The position numbers and the translations under genes were made by a program. Positions 22,877-24,507 of a DNA stretch of 24,507 nucleotides are shown here, in pieces; the first letter of the stretch is position 1; each line of letters begins with the position of its first letter. The stretch lies in the IMG/VR virus record IMGVR_UViG_3300012936_000160, positions 1-24,507 of that record; one strand, given 5' to 3'. The stretch is from a virus. The notes beneath the pieces were generated by a model. That model did not search any database, was not told where the DNA came from, and was given only the letters and a program-made list of their open reading frames with translations.

Positions 22877-23108
22877 ATCGATCATCGTAGTCATCAAGTT
22901 CTTCTTCGTCTTCTTCGTAAAAAGTGTTGATGGCTTCCTCTAGTTTTGGATCAAACTCACCACTTGCTTTAATTTCGTCTGTCTCCACTCCTATATCTTC
23001 GAGTGTTTTTACGAAATCGATAGCGGCATCCGCCTTGTGTTTTTCAGGCACATAGTTGGATAGTGTGCTCCATAACCTTTCGATGTCTTCGTGTGTCAAA
23101 TCAATCAT
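22866..23108 (-). CDS. Small acidic protein downstream of uvsX, 80 aa
   Basis: An 80-aa protein. MIDLTHEDIERLWSTLSNYV and the AIDFVKTLEDIGVETDEIKA helices are followed by an extremely acidic tail (EEDEEELDDYDDRYED). The tail may contact a basic partner or mimic DNA (inference). The ATG overlaps the uvsX stop (ATGATTGA), so it is translated with UvsX. Genes of this type directly after uvsX are familiar to me from marine T4-like phages but without known function. Confidence 0.75.
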   Translation of the reverse strand: MIDLTHEDIERLWSTLSNYVPEKHKADAAIDFVKTLEDIGVETDEIKASGEFDPKLEEAINTFYEEDEEELDDYDDRYED

Positions 23109-24171
23109 CTTTCTCAGCCTTGGTTTCAGTCACTTCGTCATCTGACTCTTGTGATAATTTATCAAAATCTGCCATAAGCATATCTAATTTATCACCTGTC
23201 CAGGCTTTTCTAAACTCAAGATGTTCTTTTCCTGTGCTGTCAACATATTTGAGCCTATTACCTTGCTGTGTTAACACACCTTTTTTCTCAAACAGGTCAA
23301 CAAGTCCACTGTAAGGATCCATACCTGTGTCGTAAGGAATTTTTACTTGTACAGATTCAAAAGGTTTAGCATATCTTGTTTTCATTACTTTACATGCGGC
23401 TCTGATACCTCTTACTTCAGATATCTTGTTGCCTTTCTCGTCCTCTTTTAGTTTCAATTTCTTCATTGCTATAACAATAGAACTTGCGTAAATGAAACCT
23501 TGTCCGCCCGATATCTTGTCATCGGGATCAAACATATCTTGTGATGCGTATGTGTGATTCGTTGCGATTAGTCCCACGTTCCAACTTCCAAACATGTTCA
23601 CACAGTTTCTCACAAGGGCAGTTAACGCCTTTGGTTTTCTACCTAGGTCACCTTTCATTTCACCTTTTTCAAATTGGTCAACATCGGTTGGCGTCAATAA
23701 CATACCCAAACTGTCTATCACAAATAATACTTTAGGAGCACCTTCCTTATTGTCGGCATGTTCGTCCTTGTATGCTTTCATGAACTCGGATACTGTTTTT
23801 GCCACGTCGTCTATCATAGACAAACTTAATTTTAAAAGTTTATCCTCTGATGTATCGACGTTAAGTGCTTGTAGCCATTGCTCGTCTAGTGCGTTCTCAG
23901 AATCGATTAGTATCACAAATATACCTTGATCCTGTGCGTTCTTAATAATGTTGCCTGATGCTATGTAAGATTTACCCGCACCAGACTCACCGGCAAGTAC
24001 TGTAACCTTGCCTAGGGGAATTCCTTTGTTGAAATCACTGGTCATCAAATAGTTCAATGCGTAATTTCCTGTTGATATCCAATCTGTTGGATCACTAAAA
24101 CCTATTCCTAATCCTTGTATAGATTTTGTTATACTCTTTCTAAATTTTGTTGCGTCAAATACTTTTGTCAT
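23101..24171 (-). CDS. uvsX: UvsX RecA-like recombinase
   Basis: A 356-aa RecA/Rad51-family strand-exchange protein that forms filaments on single-stranded DNA and drives recombination-dependent replication. Walker A is AGESGAGKS (60-68). The catalytic-glutamate region is ILIDSENALDEQ (88-99), Walker B is VLFVIDSL (148-155), and DNA loop L2 includes KISGGQGF (219-226). The N-terminus FDATKFRKSITKSI matches UvsX/RecA leaders. The acidic C-terminus (SQESDDEVTETKAEKDD) resembles the regulatory tails of RecA-like proteins. Expression is from its own promoter (24184-24212), with an AAGGAAG ribosome-binding site close before the ATG. Confidence 0.96.
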   Translation of the reverse strand: MTKVFDATKFRKSITKSIQGLGIGFSDPTDWISTGNYALNYLMTSDFNKGIPLGKVTVLAGESGAGKSYIASGNIIKNAQDQGIFVILIDSENALDEQWLQALNVDTSEDKLLKLSLSMIDDVAKTVSEFMKAYKDEHADNKEGAPKVLFVIDSLGMLLTPTDVDQFEKGEMKGDLGRKPKALTALVRNCVNMFGSWNVGLIATNHTYASQDMFDPDDKISGGQGFIYASSIVIAMKKLKLKEDEKGNKISEVRGIRAACKVMKTRYAKPFESVQVKIPYDTGMDPYSGLVDLFEKKGVLTQQGNRLKYVDSTGKEHLEFRKAWTGDKLDMLMADFDKLSQESDDEVTETKAEKDD

Positions 24172-24183
24172 AATTCTTCCTTT

Positions 24184-24212
24184 ATTATATTACACAAGGC
24201 CTCAATAGTCAA
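24184..24212 (-). promoter_or_regulatory. Sigma70-type promoter of uvsX
   Basis: On the minus strand TTGACT (24212-24207) is separated by exactly 17 nt from a perfect TATAAT (24189-24184). Start of transcription is expected near 24177, leaving a very short leader with AAAGGAAG before the ATG at 24171. The -35 lies inside the loop of the inverted repeat described next. Confidence 0.8.
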
Positions 24213-24225
24213 TATCAAGGCCTTG
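24195..24225. repeat. Inverted repeat overlapping the uvsX promoter
   Basis: CAAGGCCT at 24195-24202 pairs with AGGCCTTG at 24218-24225, an 8-bp perfect stem with a 15-nt loop. One arm occupies the promoter spacer and the loop contains the -35. It could be an operator, or a hairpin ending the upstream transcript; no T-run follows. Confidence 0.6.
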
Positions 24226-24239
24226 GTAAAATGTCAGTA

Positions 24240-24507
24240 TTATTTTTGTTGTCTTGATCTAATCAGTTTCAAGATGTCCTCTGCTCTCTTGGCACTGTCG
24301 CCAGTTGGAGCAGTTGTTGGTTCTGCCGTCGTTTCAGGTGCAGGTGTGCTTTCTTTTACCTCTGCATTTACTGGATCAGCAGTTTTTTCAACTGGAACCG
24401 GTCTGTCTGCTGTTGGTACACTTACTTGACTCACTTGTACTCCCGCGGGTCTAAAGTATTGACCGTATTTCTCAAGATCATAAGCCTCACCATCTACAGA
24501 TTTTTCA
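24240..24507 (-). CDS. C-terminal part of an unidentified protein, cut by window edge
   Basis: An open frame running from the right edge to the stop at 24240, 89 residues visible. It reads EKSVDGEAYDLEKYGQYFRP, then a Pro/Thr/Ala/Glu-rich low-complexity linker (about 50 residues), then a conserved-looking basic end SAKRAEDILKLIRSRQQK. This architecture (folded domain, flexible linker, terminal peptide) recalls phage single-stranded DNA-binding proteins. Position before uvsX would suit gp32, but the visible part does not prove it. A GTG at 24432-24434 is in frame but is internal, because the frame continues upstream. Confidence 0.65.
   Translation of the reverse strand, partial: EKSVDGEAYDLEKYGQYFRPAGVQVSQVSVPTADRPVPVEKTADPVNAEVKESTPAPETTAEPTTAPTGDSAKRAEDILKLIRSRQQK

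Noticed and set aside
24240-24507. gp32 single-stranded DNA-binding protein
   Set aside because: Only a tail is visible; the linker plus terminal peptide is suggestive but not diagnostic.
1-24507. tRNA genes, CRISPR arrays, insertion sequences
   Set aside because: Looked for by eye; no cloverleaf, regular spaced repeats or transposase seen. Coding density leaves almost no room for them, though a tRNA scan was not possible.

Overview
The window is an AT-rich, almost gap-free stretch of a T4-like (Tevenvirinae-related) myovirus genome. The evidence is a set of recognisable T4-type replication and recombination proteins: UvsX recombinase, UvsW helicase, gp61 primase and the N-terminal part of gp41 replicative helicase. 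A T4-type late promoter (TATAAATA) adds to this. Genes are packed with 1-30 nt start/stop overlaps. The auxiliary gene content (sugar-modifying enzymes, an alphaproteobacterial-type FdxA ferredoxin, no photosynthesis genes) fits a marine phage of the pelagiphage/cyanophage kind. The host cannot be determined from this sequence; SAR11 or another marine alphaproteobacterium is a guess.

Layout, following minus-strand transcription from the right edge. (1) 24507-22412: the tail of an unidentified protein, then uvsX behind a strong sigma70-like promoter, then two small conserved-looking phage genes. (2) 22428-20700: a HAD-type phosphatase, a glycosyltransferase-like protein and a small unidentified protein, all minus strand. 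(3) 17433-20717, plus strand: SGNH-like hydrolase, a glycan-family protein, an FkbM-like methyltransferase, a DxD glycosyltransferase and a sulfotransferase. (4) 17403-9909, minus strand: GT61-like transferase, two glycan-family proteins, 7Fe ferredoxin, asparagine synthase-type amidotransferase, DxD glycosyltransferase, a third minus-strand glycan-family protein and a DUF115/MptE-like protein. Sections 3 and 4 diverge from a 29-bp palindromic promoter region. (5) A lone plus-strand SprT-like metalloprotease at 9473-9940. (6) 9412-3649, minus strand: an unidentified 442-aa protein, uvsW, several small proteins, a zinc-finger protein and a 196-aa relic of bacterial DNA polymerase III alpha. (7) A plus-strand small gene at 3282-3656. 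(8) 3249-1, minus strand: a late-promoter-driven probable structural protein, gp61 primase, a radical SAM protein and gp41 helicase.

Roughly 12.5 kb of sugar and surface-modification genes (about 9.9-22.4 kb) therefore sits between two replication/recombination modules. It holds four diverged copies of one KpsC/CDP-glycerol-transferase-like family. Together the genes look able to assemble or decorate a glycan by glycosyl transfer, amidation, methylation, sulfation and esterase or phosphatase trimming. Whether the target is virion protein, DNA or the host envelope cannot be told from sequence. The most unusual items are the miniature DnaE-like protein, the four-copy glycan family, the host-type ferredoxin inside the glycan operon, and a 17-nt sequence shared by the 5' ends of two unrelated genes that both lack a Shine-Dalgarno sequence.
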